Shown piece after piece: positions 34,141 to 49,357 of a stretch of DNA of 64,000 nt. The stretch's first letter is position 1. Each line of letters opens with the position of its first letter. Both the position numbers and the translations under genes were made by a program. The stretch lies in assembly GCF_009730915.1 (NCBI RefSeq), contig NC_052475.1, positions 25,109,016-25,173,015 on the forward strand, given 5' to 3'. Below the pieces are notes generated by a model. It made no database searches and had not been told where the DNA came from. It saw nothing but the letters and a program-made list of their open reading frames with translations. The DNA is from Dioscorea cayenensis subsp. rotundata. Lineage: Eukaryota > Streptophyta > Magnoliopsida > Dioscoreales > Dioscoreaceae.

Positions 34141-37100
34141 GACAGCAAAGGCAAGAAGAACTCTTCTTCTTATCTCAAGGAATCTAAAACTCTCTAGACA
34201 GCAACATGAATAATATATAGAGAAAGTTCAAATGAGAAATAGTTATATATATACACATATATATATAGTATAATATAAGGAAAAATAATAATATAAGAGT
34301 ATTTAATACAGTTAAACAATAGTAAACCATAACTTTGTGATTTGACAAGTTAAAAATATACTAGTCAATATAGAATATGTGGAGAAGTGAATAATAACAC
34401 TTATGACGCATTGTAGTTGTGCGATGATATCATACATTAATTTAAGGCATAGATGTGGATTATAGATAATTAATTAATTAAGTGTTTTATAGTTAATTAG
34501 TGTTAGTATAAGAGGGTGGGTAACACCTGTTTTGCTAAATCATGTCTCCTAGTGGCAGAGGAGCTCAAATTCCCATCCTTAACTATCATAAAAATATGTT
34601 TAGGTGAATATCATATTAGATGAATTTTATCCTTCTTAAAAAAGATTATGTTGATGTTAAGTATAACCATAATAAATTTATTTAATTAATTAATATGAAG
34701 CTATTATACTATATGTAAGTTCATCATATGCCATTATATTGAGGCTCATTGGATGGCATTATATTGCCCATGCATATATACATACAACAAAGTTTATAAT
34801 TAGCTAGTTATGAGTCATTCACCAACATTCATATGAATATATAAATAATATAAATAATATAAATATGAAGGCGTGCTGTATCAAGGTTGGTTGTAGTGAG
34901 TGATGATCTCTTCCTATAGTACAAAGATTTAATATATATAATGTAAGCTATCAAAGTTGAGTTGGCGTCCCTCCAAGCAGGGCAAAATATATTTAACTCA
35001 GAAGTATGGGCAAGCTTTTGTTTATTTTATTCACCCCACATGCATTCATCCTCAATAATAAAAGCAGGAATTCTTTATGGGGTATATACATGATCCCAAA
35101 GTTCTTTATACTTAAAATAAAGATTATCTCCATTTTACGAGTTTTTTTAAAAAAAAAATGGATAAATTATAAATTATATATATGGAAAAGACAAGTATGG
35201 ATACATCATACATGACCAAATAAAGTCGACAAAATAGACTAAAAACTCACCAATATGGGTCAAAACATTGATTGTGCCACTAAACATGAAACAAAACTAC
35301 TGAACTATGAGGATAACTAGAAAATATTAGAGCATACTTCATATTGCCAATAGATGTGTCAACGTGGTGCACCAGTAGTTGTAGTACGATTTTAATACAG
35401 TTATTTTTTATATCTTGTGTATATATAAAAATATTGAAAAAATTTGAAATACATATATCATGTATCATACCACCTCTACAGTAAGAAAGTGGTAGTTTAT
35501 TTATTTTCTAAATGTAAAATTGGGAATTCAACTCTCTTTCAATGCAATGGTTGAGGGTATGTAACATGTCCACATTTATCAATATATATAATACATTATT
35601 TTGACAAATATGACAAGTGCAACTGTTAAGGATACACACACAACTAGAAATTGAACATTCAACTGTGAGCCCTCACCTATCCACAGGGATATTGCGTTGT
35701 AAACTTACTCTCACACCAAAAAAACCTATGTCACGCCCCATCACCCATACACAATGAACCCTTACTATCAGGGATTCAGGTGGGATTTGAACACATGCAT
35801 GAAAACAAATATCTTATCCCAATGTTAGTATATATAGTATAGTATACTATACTGCAATGAATAATTTTGCTGCACTTTTGTCTTTGTTTTATAATAATTA
35901 ATCACATCATGTAACATTGCAAAGTGCTATTTGTCTACTCAGGTTGACCAAATCAACTCCCAAATAAATGATACTAGCTAGTTCAAATCCTCTTGCTATG
36001 TGATATTTGTTTAAAATACTAATTCAATTTGGTGAAAATAACATTACTGTATAGTTAATGAAATCATGATTAATGTTTGCTGTATAAAAAAATAAAACAT
36101 GGTTATAAACCCAAGTGAGAGAAACTAATCTACTAAAGAATCAACTTTAGGGTTAAAATCAAAATGACAAGGTTCTCAATCCCATGGCCTACCTAAAAAG
36201 CATGATGATCAACTTTAGGGACCATTTCCCTTCATCATAATAAGCCAATCAACTCTTCTTTCCTAATTAAGTCCTACCTGGTCAACTCCTTTGTCAATCA
36301 ATGAGCCAATTCATTTCTAAAGGATCATTGTTTTAATCTCACTCACCCTTTGCTTCTAAAGCACATTCTCTCTATCTCTATCTTTGCAACTTTAATGCTA
36401 CCAATATTCTTAATTAATTGAGATGTTTGGTTGGTTTGTCTAAAGAATAACTAAAAAAATGTACTGATAATCTTAGTTATTTATTCCATGTACTTACTAA
36501 GAGAATATAATAATGCCTTAGTGGGGGAATTTTTGTTGCCACAGCTGTGATTTTCAAGATGAAGGATTTAATATTTTAATTAATAAATAAGAAAATATAT
36601 ATATTTTAATAAAGTGTAGATCCATGCCTAGCCTTCCCTTAAAAAGAGGGCCTTGGGTTTTATGAACTTAAAGGTGTTGGAGAAGAAGACAAAATGTTTG
36701 CAATGGAATATATGCTTTTTAGTAATATCAGGGCATGAAATCCAGGGAATGGGTCCATCCTTGTCTTCCCTTTGCATTATGTTCTCTGTGTTTCCAATTA
36801 GTTTCTAGGTTTCTATTTCACATTGTTTTGAATGCCATATGACATGACTTCAATATACCTATATAGTTCTGAAGTTTCATATCTAGATTAGTAGATATAA
36901 GTGAAGCACATTATGTGACAAGTTAAATTTTTTCATATTATATAAAAAAAGGGTTAAATTAGTGAATTTATATGATGTAACCAGTGAGTTGGAGTTGCTT
37001 TTATTATTATTATTTTTTTTTAACAAGACGAAAAGCATCGTTAGTTAACTTGTAAATCTCCTGAAATAAATTCTCACTTATATAATTATGAAAAAAAAAT

Positions 37101-38800
37101 TTCTAACACAAATATTTTATAAAAAATTTGTGCATTATAAATAAAAAGATTCAAACACAAAATGCTTAGTTACATAGAACGATGAGAACTGTTGAACTAT
37201 ACCTCTGTTCCCTGAGTTGGAGTAGTGAATTAGCTTGGAAATATGAAGGACAAAACTCTTTGATGATGATGATGTGAAGCTTGTCCTTGTTTTACTTGCT
37301 CAGAAATGTATATTTGCAGATGGTTGAGTGGCAAGTCTAGTGGGAGCAAATTAATAATTTTTTACAATGTACTAATTCAAATGACATCAAGATTTCTGAA
37401 TCAAATCACTTGAAAAAGAGAGAGAAAGACACAATGAGAGAGAATGACGCTGACAGCACAAATACATCAGCATGATGTCAATCAGACCTCTAAAATTTTA
37501 CTCTGAATTTTTTACAGTAATTTTTTTTTATACATCATCAGTAAAAACCATGCTTCCTCACACCAGAAGAGTAGTTATTTCAGAAGTTTGAGTCTCTTGT
37601 TGTAGCCCTTCCAATGCTATATCCTGTACTGTTATTTATTTATTTTTTTTTTATTTAAATAATTTATTTTTAAGAAAAGTCACGTGTGGAAGTTTAAAAA
37701 ATCCAATCCCTTGTCAAAAATCTGAGGCCACTCGTCCATATTTCTCATAAAAAATATTATAAAATTAATATTTATCAAAATAATAATATTATGAAAAATA
37801 ACAATATCTTTAATCAATTTTTAAAAGTTAATTGTAATATTATAATATATACATAGGATCAATCTACTAGAGAAGTCCATATAGAATAATTTTATAAAAT
37901 CCCTCTATCAACAGTTGGATTTCAACCTAATAACTCAAAATCATCCAGTGACATAAAGTGTTCATTAAATAACATAGTCAACAGTGCTATAAACAGTGAT
38001 TCTTTCGATCACAATCGTCCAAACTGATTTGCATCCTCCTTGTCACGCACATTTTTTTTAAAATTAATCAACCACCCATCAACTCTTTTTCAATCCAGTA
38101 CAGCCACCACTTTTTTTACAATTGCTCGCTCTCTCTTTTCACTCTTGTCTCTTTCTTTTGTTTTTTATTTCTCTAATTTTTACTTTCTATGAGGATGCTT
38201 TATGGATGTTCAGAGAACATATTACCACATATATATATATATATATATTTTGAATGTGTGTGAGCGAGAGTGAGAGAGAGAGGTTTTGACTATGGGGATT
38301 GATCAAGTTCATCTTGCTGAAAAGCAAGGCATCATTCATTAGAAGTAAGACCAGAGCTTGAATACATTCACTTTATCACTGTTTCTCTTCTGCAGTAGAG
38401 TGCACGCGTAATGAAAAAAGCGTGATACCATATCATTCATGTATGTGCACATCATGATTGACATCTGGTCTTAGTCTTACACATGTCATTATGTTGTTTA
38501 TCACATGTATTAATTACTTACAAATTTTGGGCTTCACTAATTTCCGGGATGTCAAACACACTTGCTTAAGCAATAAATTATTCCACCCTTTTTGACTTAG
38601 ATCCGTGAGATAATGATGAGCAAAGAGACATTTAGGCTAAAGAAAATAAATAAATATTATACATCACAGATACAGGAACTCATATAGAGAATTTACACGT
38701 TTTAATAATAATGTAGACCTAAAAAAAAAAAGCATACAACAGTTCAAGTTAGTTAACTTGGAATTGTTAAGTCACAACAAAATTTGCAGGTGATCTTTGT
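33498..38800. other. AT-rich intergenic region
   Basis: I see no gene. It holds a CT repeat at about 34099-34137, an AT repeat at about 38230-38249 and many short AT tracts. A stretch near 35700-35800 (CACGCCCCATCACCC..., GGGATTTGAACAC) resembles the anonymous repeat debris common in plant spacers but cannot be assigned. Confidence 0.5.
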
Positions 38801-38802
38801 GT

Positions 38803-41800
38803 TCAACTGAAGAGATCCCCAAGTATATCTTTAACCTTGCCTGGAGAATAAGAAGCATTGTCATCCCAATCAAAAGAACCTTCCAACTCGTCGTCGAATT
38901 TATTTACTTCCTGATTTGTGTCCTGAGAGTACATAAACTTTGTTAAGGAGACAGAAATGAAATAAATTTCATTTTAACAAAGTTTTATTAGCACAAAGGC
39001 AGACCTCATCTCCACATTTATCTTCTGATGCAACTGATGGTTCGTGGGATTCATCTTCTTTTCCCTGCTTTGATTGTGCTTGCAACTGTTGGATTACCAG
39101 TTCAAAATGAGAATTATCTGCATTCAAACACAGTATTATTGTCATAATATTATTCATAATGTTCTCCTGTTTGAGTAATATGTAAATTAGTATGTTAACG
39201 GAAATCAAGATAACCATAAGCTAAAAAACATTTTGTTTTAAAATAGGTCCTGTAAGTTCCCTAAAAACTCAAGACCTCAATACTGAGTCTAATTGTATAA
39301 AGTGAACTGTCACACTCATATTCAGATGGTAATGTAGCAATCCGTCTATGAGAATCCATTGCCGTCAAACCATGGAAGGCCCAAAGGTGAGGAAGGGCAT
39401 TAAGAGAATACATAATAATGATAATTTCAGTAACTGTATAAAAAAAAAATAGTTCAGAAAGCACTACCTTTGGATCGATGAAGTAAAGCATCAGCTATTT
39501 GCAAAGGCTTTTTGCGCTCTTCATTTTTAAATTTTAGTTTCACTTGATGACGAGTTCGATTAGGGAATAGTTGCTTTATCATAGCAAAATCCGTTCCAAA
39601 CTGACGAACACCCTGAAAATAGAACCCAATGCAAAAAATAATGGAACATTAGAGAAAAGACAGGCAAGATGTTTAACCGGCAGAAGTTGCAAAAAGGACA
39701 TTATGGGTTAGCTGGGCATTTTAAAAATTTCAAGAAAGGTTAGAAACAGATCACATGCAATTACAGACCGTAAACCTTACCTGGTAGAACAAGTCAGTTT
39801 CTAATTTTGACCAACGAGTTGACTGCGACTTGTTCAAGTAGGAATGATAATTCAATTTTCTTGAATTCACGTGGTGAGAATTGTTATCTTCATCACCTTC
39901 TTGTTCATCACCAAATGGGTCAACATCAAATTGATCTTTGTTAGGATAATTGGCATCTCTGCACAAGCAGAAAATCAAATCAAGAGAACACCGGAAAAGA
40001 TCTATCTAATCAATAACTCACAACATGCATGCGTTATTCTTTCAAACAAATCAATTTTTTCATGAAATTATTTTTCAACCAGCTACCAAGACACCATGGT
40101 GTATCAATAATTAACAGAATCATGAACATAAACTAATAGAGAAACCTTGTGAGGTAATGTAAAATTCCCATACCTTTGCTTGGGAATGGACCTCCCCGAT
40201 GCCGTTGCTTCTTTGCTCTGCATAACAGCTAGTGTTAGAGAACCAAAGATAGCAGATAGCATATCACTTAAACTAAAACCAAATGCGTGATATATCCATA
40301 GTAAATATGCAGGCTTACTGAAATCTTCTCCTTAGCCTCTGCAAGCAAAATAAGGTCCTTTATACTAATACGTTTTGGATCAATCTCATTCTCTGGTTTT
40401 TCCAGCAAAGTCTTGTCCACTAGAAGTTCACAAGTTATAATTAGCAACTAATATAAATTTTAGCCACATTTTGAACTTTAATGGCATCAGTCAACCAATA
40501 CCTAGCCTCCGCTTCCTTTTGGTACCCACAGGATGTTTTTCTTGTCGAGTAAAAGTTGAATCAGGTTTTGCAGAGGCTTTCCGGTTCCTCTGAACCGGTT
40601 TCTTACTTTCAGATGTCTTTTTCTTCAAGTTTTTGGATCCCATCTTCTGTTTGGACATATCCTCCATTGTGTATTCATTATCACTGCGATCTTCATCCAT
40701 TTGAGAGACGCTCGAGAGGTCGTCGTTGTAATCCTCACTGGTCCTACCATCATGCTCAGCAGAATGGCTTTGAGTGCTAGTCCTTTTTCTCAACTTCCTC
40801 GATGATTTACTAGATCCATCATCTTCAGCAGTACTCCAGGCAGGTAACCCATTCAGGATCTGCTCTATTAGATCTTCAGCATCTTGTGATTCGATTACCT
40901 TACTGGGCTCCTCCGAAATATTTTGACATTTTCCTGTCCCACAGTGGGGACTCTGAAAAGTAAAGGTAAAAAAGGTCTCAAGTGTAAAAAAAAACACACT
41001 CTAATTCTCGCAAGAAAGTTGGCAGAGCAGACCATTATAGTAGATAACTCACATATTATCCATAACAAGAAAAAAAAGAAAAAAAGAAAAGAAAAGAAAA
41101 AAAGTTGTGCCAATCTATATCTGCCCATAAATATTATATCCATATGTAAGGAATTTTACCTTCTTGCCCACCTGAATATCAGCACTGCAAGTAGAGACTG
41201 CTGACAATGGCTGTGGATCATGTTCTACAGAATCACCATCCGTCATTTGTGCGAGGGAAGTGCCCATTCCTATAGATTCACCTCCTTGACCATTGGTTTC
41301 TAGAATTTGATGAGAAGCATCACTTTCTACAAGAATCTTGAATGAAACAGATTTAGTTTTGCCTGCTTTTGGTTGTGAATGTTGGCTGCGTTTAGGCTGA
41401 AACTTGCTTAGTTGTCTATCTGTCAAATAAACATATCCACAACTATAAAGATAAAAAAATATGTGTATGGACGATCATCATAGTTTAACAGTGTTGGCAA
41501 ACACAAGAAAGTAGTTTTCATGAGATAATGGCTATGATATAGATTGCCTCACTTAATAGAAGATCATCAATCACGCAACAAAACAATTTGTAAATGACTT
41601 ATGCTGGTTACCAGTAAAAACACTTGGTTGAAGAAGCACATCAACAAGATCCGCTATTCCAAAAACATCTGCTGTTGCCTGGAAAAATGAAATAGTCAGA
41701 AAATCTACCAGAATGAGTGTGCAACATAAAATACAAATCAAGGACATTAGAAGTTAGTTCAAGTTTTCCTACCATGTCAAACTCAGATGAAATTTCCCGG

Positions 41801-42580
41801 TGTGGAGAGCTTCTAGGCGAATGATCTTGGCCAATAAGTGGCTCCGTAAAACCTTCAACAACAGTACAAGATGTTCTAATTCCCTTTTATATTCTTGCAA
41901 AAAAAAGAAGCAAGTACAAGGAACATAAATAGCATTTATAAAGTACCAATGGATGAGGTTGGAGGAATAAGTTCGTCAAAAGACTCTGTGTTGAAGGCCA
42001 TGCCTGCAGCCTGAGAATTATAACCAATGAACATGGAATCAATTCAAGCCTTATTTTAATGATATCGCAAATGAAGAAATAGAAACAAGCAGCAGATACT
42101 CATTCTTAATATTTGATAAATTAAGAATGCAATGTAAACCAACACTTTTACCTCTACTTCTGTATGGTTAGGGTTAGTTTGCAGATTGACATCAATCTCA
42201 ATGACTTGAGATTCAATATGTGAAGCCTTTTCTGGAAAAACTGGCTCTTGCCTAACATGTGACACTTGGCTCCCAGAATTCAAATCAGTAGAATGAATAG
42301 AGGGATCCAAATTAGCAGGATTAGGTTTAGTAGCTACAGAAGGTCTTGAGATTACTTTTGTCATTTTTAGAGGTTGTTTAGGCCGGAACTTGATGCTTGC
42401 TTCATCTGACAAAGAAGAACACAAACAGTTTATTCCAGCAACAACTGAAACTACAAACACTACCAAATAAAAAAAAAATACCAAAAAAAAAGAAATTTTT
42501 CAAGAACTATCCAGTGCAATACCATTGGCAGTGGAAGTTGAGGAAAACAAATCATCTAAACAATCTGAATCTCCAAACAT
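38803..42580 (-). CDS. BDP1: TFIIIB subunit B'' (BDP1), SANT/Myb domain protein
   Basis: Thirteen coding exons on minus: 42580-42523, 42405-42152, 42010-41947, 41852-41773, 41678-41612, 41419-41160, 40952-40502, 40419-40319, 40217-40174, 39958-39781, 39612-39468, 39117-39005 and 38922-38803. They sum to 1935 nt, or 644 residues, with every junction in frame. The BDP1 SANT domain lies near residues 507-556: TRWSKLETDLFYQGVRQFGT, then DFAMIKQLFPNRTRHQVKLK. Before it comes the family's KRISIKDLILLAEAKEKIS segment and a Lys-rich stretch; after it, an acidic tail. Family role: with BRF1 and TBP it forms TFIIIB, which recruits RNA polymerase III to tRNA, 5S and U6 promoters and keeps DNA open. The start ATG (42578-42580) follows a 5' UTR intron. 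Additional 5' UTR exon sequence probably lies at 42850-43085. Confidence 0.92.
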
Positions 42581-43120
42581 GGCTTCTCTACTGGAAGAAC
42601 ACACTGCATATGACATGAAACGCAGAGGAAAAAAACACAAATTAATCACAAATAGAACAAATTTACTCCCGCAATCTGTATACTAGAACTACAATCAACA
42701 GCCGTAGGAATCACAGCAACCAAAACAAGCAAAACACATCAAACGCATTTTATCAAACACCAAGCACGCACAACACGATCCATGATAATACCAATGCACA
42801 TTGACAGCAGACACCAAGAATCAACGCAAAGCGAGAAATAAACATCAAAACATACCAAAACTAGGGCGTAATCGAGCCGAGCTTGAGCGAGCAAAGCTCC
42901 ACCCGAACTCGGCCCGTTGGCAGCTCTAGCCCAGCTCCTTCCAAGCCTCCAATGGAGAAGGATCGTGCCGCGCGGTGATCGGCAAAAGAGGAGAACTATA
43001 GAACAACGTCGTGCATTGAGTGGTGACGCCAAGTCGCTCTTTGCCGGCTTCGAACGAGGGTTTTGGTTTTGGTTTTGGAAATCATGAAAACTTGGAAGAG
43101 ACTTTTTCAACTCAATCCTA
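42581..43120 (-). promoter_or_regulatory. BDP1 leader and proximal promoter
   Basis: A short 5' UTR piece precedes the ATG, with an acceptor-like CATATGCAG at about 42604-42612. GC-richer sequence at about 42850-43085 fits a first non-coding exon. A long open frame there (42739-43110) has no family resemblance. Confidence 0.35.
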
Positions 43121-45309
43121 AAATTTATATATATATATTAAAGTTTTTTTAAAAGAGTGCCACGTGTTAAATTTTTATGCCAAAACTTATTTACCTAAAA
43201 AAATAAAAAGGGAGAGATTATACGAAATATTAAATTTATATATATTAGCATAAATTCAAATAAATCATTAATGATAATATCAATAATGATAAATATTTTA
43301 TTTTATAATCTTATGTTATTATTTATTAAATATATAATTCCAAAAATATTCAAAAAAATTTAGATTACGTATATTGTCTTTGAAACTTTGCGTTTAGTGT
43401 TTTAATATTGATTTAGTTATGTTTAATTAATTTTTAAAAATTATCATTGAAATCATCAATCTATATGGATATATATATATATATATATATATCTTAAAGT
43501 AGAAAAATCTCATGCCATGTCTCAAGCTCTCGTTATAAGTTTTCCCTTTAAAATCATATAATATTATAGTAATACTAAATATTTATAATTATCTTAAATT
43601 TTGTACCAAACTTTAAAAGTAAATGATAATTTTAAAAATATTTATAATTCAAAATAGTATTAATAATTTAAAAAATTGATGAACCTTTGATATAAAAATA
43701 TTGTTGAAATATAAACTTCAATTAATTGTAGCTTATTAGAGGGGTTGTATTGCAACAACATGAAAATATTTAAAATGTAATTCTAAATTAATTACAAATT
43801 ATTAGAGGGACTACCTTGTTAAACCACAAAGGTATTTACAATTTAGTTCTAAATTAATTATAATTTATTGAAAAGAGTAAATTATAAATAATATATAGCA
43901 TTAATTTACCTATTTTTATATATATATTTTTTTTTATTAATTCACAAAAGATAAATATTTTTTATCACTTTAATTCCATTTGACTAAAACGAAGTAGAAT
44001 CGTTTGTAATAATAAGAGAAATTATAAATAATTTTTAAATTTTAGATTAAGTGTTTTATTGTTAAAAGTTTGAGTAACAATATAATTCGTCAAGTTTCAA
44101 ATATTATTATTAAAATTATGACAATTATGTCTAGTGCAAAAATTATTTTTAACATATATTTATCTCTTCCTTGCATAGAGCATAACACTAATTGCAATTA
44201 TATTATCCCATCGTGAGTATAAAACTAGTTTAGGTAGTTATTGTTTCTTGCTACTATTTAAAATGAGACCTCTTTAATATTTTTAAAATTTATTTTTCTA
44301 ATAAATTATTAATAATTTCCACAATTATTTATACATGAATGATACCAAAACATTTATTTTGTTTATTATTTAATATAAAATAAAGTTATAAATAAAACTC
44401 ATACTTAAGAAAATTGAGTTGTCAAATATTTGAGTTTCATATTAAAGGATATTGGTTTAAGTGGTAGAAGTTTGAGTCACTTAAAGGAGTGATTTTGAAT
44501 TTAAATCTTTATATATTGCAAAAAAGGTGGTTAAAAATAGATAAATAGATCAATCAATTAATCAATTAAGTAATTAATTAGTTTGAGCTCGATGGGCTGC
44601 TCTGGTAGCTACACCCAAATTGTTGGCCCATAACTTTTCAGCCCAACCCAATCCAAGCAAAGCTTAAAAAAGTTGGCTAATAATAATTGGAAGAATCTTT
44701 TGCATCTAATAATTGCTGAAAAAAAGATATATTTACAAAAATATTAAGTGCTCAACTATAAAAAAATCCAGCACATGTAAATATGTATATATATATATAT
44801 ATACTGTTTACTTAATATTTTTTTATTTCTTTTTGGGATTATTATGTTACAAAGAACAAATGAGTACACTTCATGCACTTTTTATAAAGTAATTTATTTT
44901 GTTGGTGTGTTCTTGTTCCACTTTGATTGATTGAGAAACAATGGCACTAACTCTTGTGCAACTTGATTCACCTTTGTTCAAATAAGGCAGCTGCTTTTAA
45001 TCCATGCATGGTAAGTAGTAGTAAAAGCATAACAAATTCTTTAATACTTCTGAATTAAGTACTACCACACTAGCTAGGCACTAGCTATCTTCATTTATTT
45101 ATTCATTCATTTATTAATCAATGTCTTTTTCTGTGGTCATGCATACCCCACAAACCGACCAAATCTCATTTGTGCATCTGATGCTTTACTTCCACTTTCT
45201 TTCTTTCACTTGCATTGTTTATCCCACAATACTACAAACCTCCCTTTAATGTACAATGCCCCTTTAAATTTAAAGTAATGCTCTCACCAAATCATGTAGT
45301 TAATTTACT

Positions 45310-45354
<45 letters not shown>

Positions 45355-48300
45355 ATAGTTCACTTTATTTATTAGTAGAGGGGCTCATCTTTGTAAAAGA
45401 TACTGCTCTTTAATTAATGAGAGGACTGAGTTTTTTGTAAGTTTTATCAAGGTAATGAAAGGTGGCATATATCAAGTGGAGTGTTGTTTGTGATAGATAG
45501 ACAGGAGAATAAAGGATGTAGATGCAAGTTGGGTGCATGGCCATGGAGTGGCTGAGGGGCTTCCACAAAAGAACAGCTGAAGGGCACCATGAGGGAACAC
45601 TAGTGGCAGTGGGGGACCTCCCCTTGGATTTTCTTTTAAATTTGGCTTCAGTCAAAGTCAATTTTAATGATCTTTTGATTGCAGAGAGTTGATATTTACT
45701 TCAGGGAGTTTTAAGGGTTTTTTTTTAAAAAAAAAAAGAAAAGTATAAAATTGAACTTATATTAATATTTTGTGAATTGGTTTGTATATATATTAGGAAT
45801 AGTTTATAACTATGATTAATTTAATGAAAATGGTTGATATATGCAACCCCTGACACAAAAAAAATAAATAAAATGGATGAAATTTTTATTTTTTTAGAAA
45901 CTTTCGTTGTTAGTTCGGGTGATATAGTGACATCTAATTTTAGAATCGACAAAAACACCCACTACTTTTCATTCTCCTTATGTCACCCATGATTGATAAT
46001 CCAATCTTTAATGATTATTTTCAGAGTAACATTTATATCTTTTACTTACTTGAAAAGCTTTATTTTGATCAGATCTCACTTCGTCATTAGTAAAAATTTG
46101 AACCCTAAAACAATAGTTAGTCCAGTGATATTCTTTCGTTACATGTTTGCTTATGATAGTTTTCATTTCAATTGATAAATCAATCATTTATCCATTTTCA
46201 TTAAAAAAACTTTATATTTAAAGATTTTTTTTAATAATATTTATTTAAATTTGATGGAATAAGTATGTGTGTATCATTTTTATTATTAATACTATTTATT
46301 TATTTTCATCCAATATCATCAATTTCTATAGTTATCTCCAAACATAATTTTTTTAAATAGATAAATAACTAATTTATGAAAAAAGACAAACAAATACAGA
46401 AAAAAGAACATACACAAATGAAGAAAAAAAAAAAAACAAACACACGATCTCTAAACATAATCACTTAAATTAAACAAATTGGATCATAAAAAAAATTATG
46501 TATATATATACATACACATTTATTCATGGAGTATGGGCTTGAGATACAATGGAAGAAAATGAAGTGTAGGTGCACTACCAACAGTGTAGTTCACTAGGGT
46601 TGGAGATATTTTTATTGGAAGCTTATTCCACTTTAATTAATTTTGTTTCTATGGGCAGCCATTTATATGGGGGCATAGAGATAAGATATGAAAGGGAGGT
46701 TTGTGTTGGTTGTGGTGTTGTGGTGGATAGATCCAATGAATGCCAATCACCCACCAAACAAAAAATAAAACTAAAAATAAATAAATATCTATTATCTAAA
46801 ATTGGATATAAACTAAAGGAGAAGACCCAGTGGTTTATAATTTTAACTTATCTAATTGGAGCTGGTATAGCTGGAATTGAATCCTTAATTATTATTAGTT
46901 TAAAAGAAATCACAACTTGTGATCTATCTATTGTCATTTCCCAATGGATTATGTGTTTTTTTATATGTTTTATTACTGTTTTACTGTCATGTATTTGCTC
47001 TTTGTCTTTTCTATAATGAATTTGGAATTTATACATTTTTAATCAAATAAATACATCAATATGTGAATCATTAACAACTAATAATTGACTGACATACCAT
47101 AAAAATTTTTACTCACACTAAATTATTTTAAATGATAGAAATAACTAATCTTTTTTTAATTATTTTTATTCCATTGTGAATTTATAGAATTTAATAAATT
47201 ATTAATGTAAGATTAGGTTAGAGTCACTTTCATGATACTTCCTTTTGCCAAATCATGACCATGTTTCCTACTTCTACAGCCCATAAATAGACTCATCTGT
47301 ACATTATATTGGTCAAAAACAGCCAAATGTTAACACTAATAATAATAATAATAATAATGATAAATCATAAATTAATTATAAATTATATAAACAAGGGTAT
47401 GATGTTTTTTGGATGGATTTCCTAGCAACTTCACTATCAAATGAAGGAGTGGACCATGCCTAAACTATATAGCCATGAATTGGAATAGTGTGCTTTCATT
47501 GATTCAAAGCAAATGTGAACAAGCAACCTTGTTTCTCTTTCTCACCTTTCAAATTTATCATCCAAAAACTTATCTAGGTTCTTTGGATCCAATTTAGGAT
47601 AGTTCCAATTGGTTCACTTTACTTTAATTTTTTTTTATTTTGTATTTTTAATTTGACTATATTTTATTTTTAGTATGGGAACAAAGAATGGAGTAAAGTT
47701 CCATCATCATGTCTCTTAAGAGTTTCATTTTGGCATCTCACCACCTTTTTGTGTTTGTTGAGGAGTCTAAATCTACTGTTTATTTGTCAAAAGTTAATTG
47801 GTTGGTTTATGTTCCCTTTTTTATTTTATTTTATTGTATAAAAAATAAGTGTATTTTTAATCACTAAACCATGAATATGTTTATTTTGGTTTTCTAGAAA
47901 TGAAAAGAAGCTTGTTTTTAATATATGTGGATATTTTCACCTTACTACATGGATAAATAATTCATGGAGTTTTGAGAAGAAGTGATTTTTTTTCTAATTT
48001 AAATTAATTTGTGAAATGTTTGATGGGATTTGATTGGACCTTTTCAAATAAAAAGAACAAAAGGTTAGGGTAATTATGAGATTTTAGAAAGAAAAAAAAT
48101 ATACATTGAGTAGGAGATGTCCAACAATGACTAAATAACAAATTTAATGCAAAAAAAAAAAGAAATGATTGTTTAGCAATTTAAAAACAGTGAGACTGAT
48201 TGGCTAGAATAATTTTTCTTGCTTTTGTTGATTTTTTCTTTTAATTTATTACCAATATATATATATATATATATATATCTTAATTATGGATTATTCTGAT

Positions 48301-49318
48301 TTAGTTCTTAGGAACATGCCTAAATTCCATTGGAAAGCATAGGTTTGATTCCAATTTCTTTGGATTTTACTCAAAAGACAAAATAAAGAAACAAACAATA
48401 GGGATCAATCAAATTGATAATAATATTAAAAATAGCTTCCAACTGTGACATTAGAAAAAAAAACCCTTAAATAATAAGTCTATATTATCATGATAAATTA
48501 AGTTTGTATTTATTTTTTCACTGAAAAATCAAATATTATGTCGTTTAATTAAATAGAAAAGAGCTCCTATTTAGTGGAATTGGATTTATTACATAAGACA
48601 TTAGTGTAGGAAGTCCAAGTTTCAAATTTAAATGGAACTTTAATTATGATTATATGTTTATAGTCTAAATCTCATATCACTACTAAATGAGAGCGGAAAA
48701 ATCAGACAATCAATTTATGCCCTCTGCACAAACCCTCTACATTGGTCACATTTGTAAATTAAAAAAACAAAAAAAAAACAAAAGACAGATGATTAAGGAG
48801 GAAGGAAAGAAGCACAAAGAGAATAAAGGAAGTGTGGCCATGAATGGGAGCATTAAATAAAAAGCTCTTTGTCAATTGTGCAAGTGGGTATAAAAAAATG
48901 GTCCTTTGGTTAATTAAAGACATAAGAAACTTAGGGTATGTTTATAGATAAACATCCCACAAATATATCATCTCTTCATGAATAAGGTTTGAAGCCAAAA
49001 TGGAAGAATTTGAAAAGCAGAGTAGGCTATCAACTTAAAAATCTCACATGGAAAAAGGTCTTGGTCTCTTGCATATCACAAAAAGAAAGAAAGATAATAA
49101 AAGTAAAGATATCTTATCAATTTGCATGTGCATCAAATGGGCTGCTTCTGTTTATTAACTTTTTTATATTTTTTATTTCTTTTTTGGCCATACTGTGGAC
49201 TAAGATTTTTTAGGTCACAACGTTCAAAGTTAACCCTCATCCATTCACTCATTCTTTCTTTCTTTGAAGATCTCTCTTTAATGCCATGAAAATGATAGTT
49301 ATTAATTGATGGCTTGTA

Positions 49319-49357
<39 letters not shown>

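Noticed and set aside
42739..43110. A 123-codon minus frame upstream of BDP1
   Set aside because: It overlaps the likely BDP1 first exon and promoter and does not continue into the BDP1 reading frame.
46570..47016. A 148-codon open frame with hydrophobic stretches
   Set aside because: It is in AT-rich spacer, has AT-driven composition (Ile/Lys/Leu), no recognisable domain and no clear promoter. Left out as a gene.
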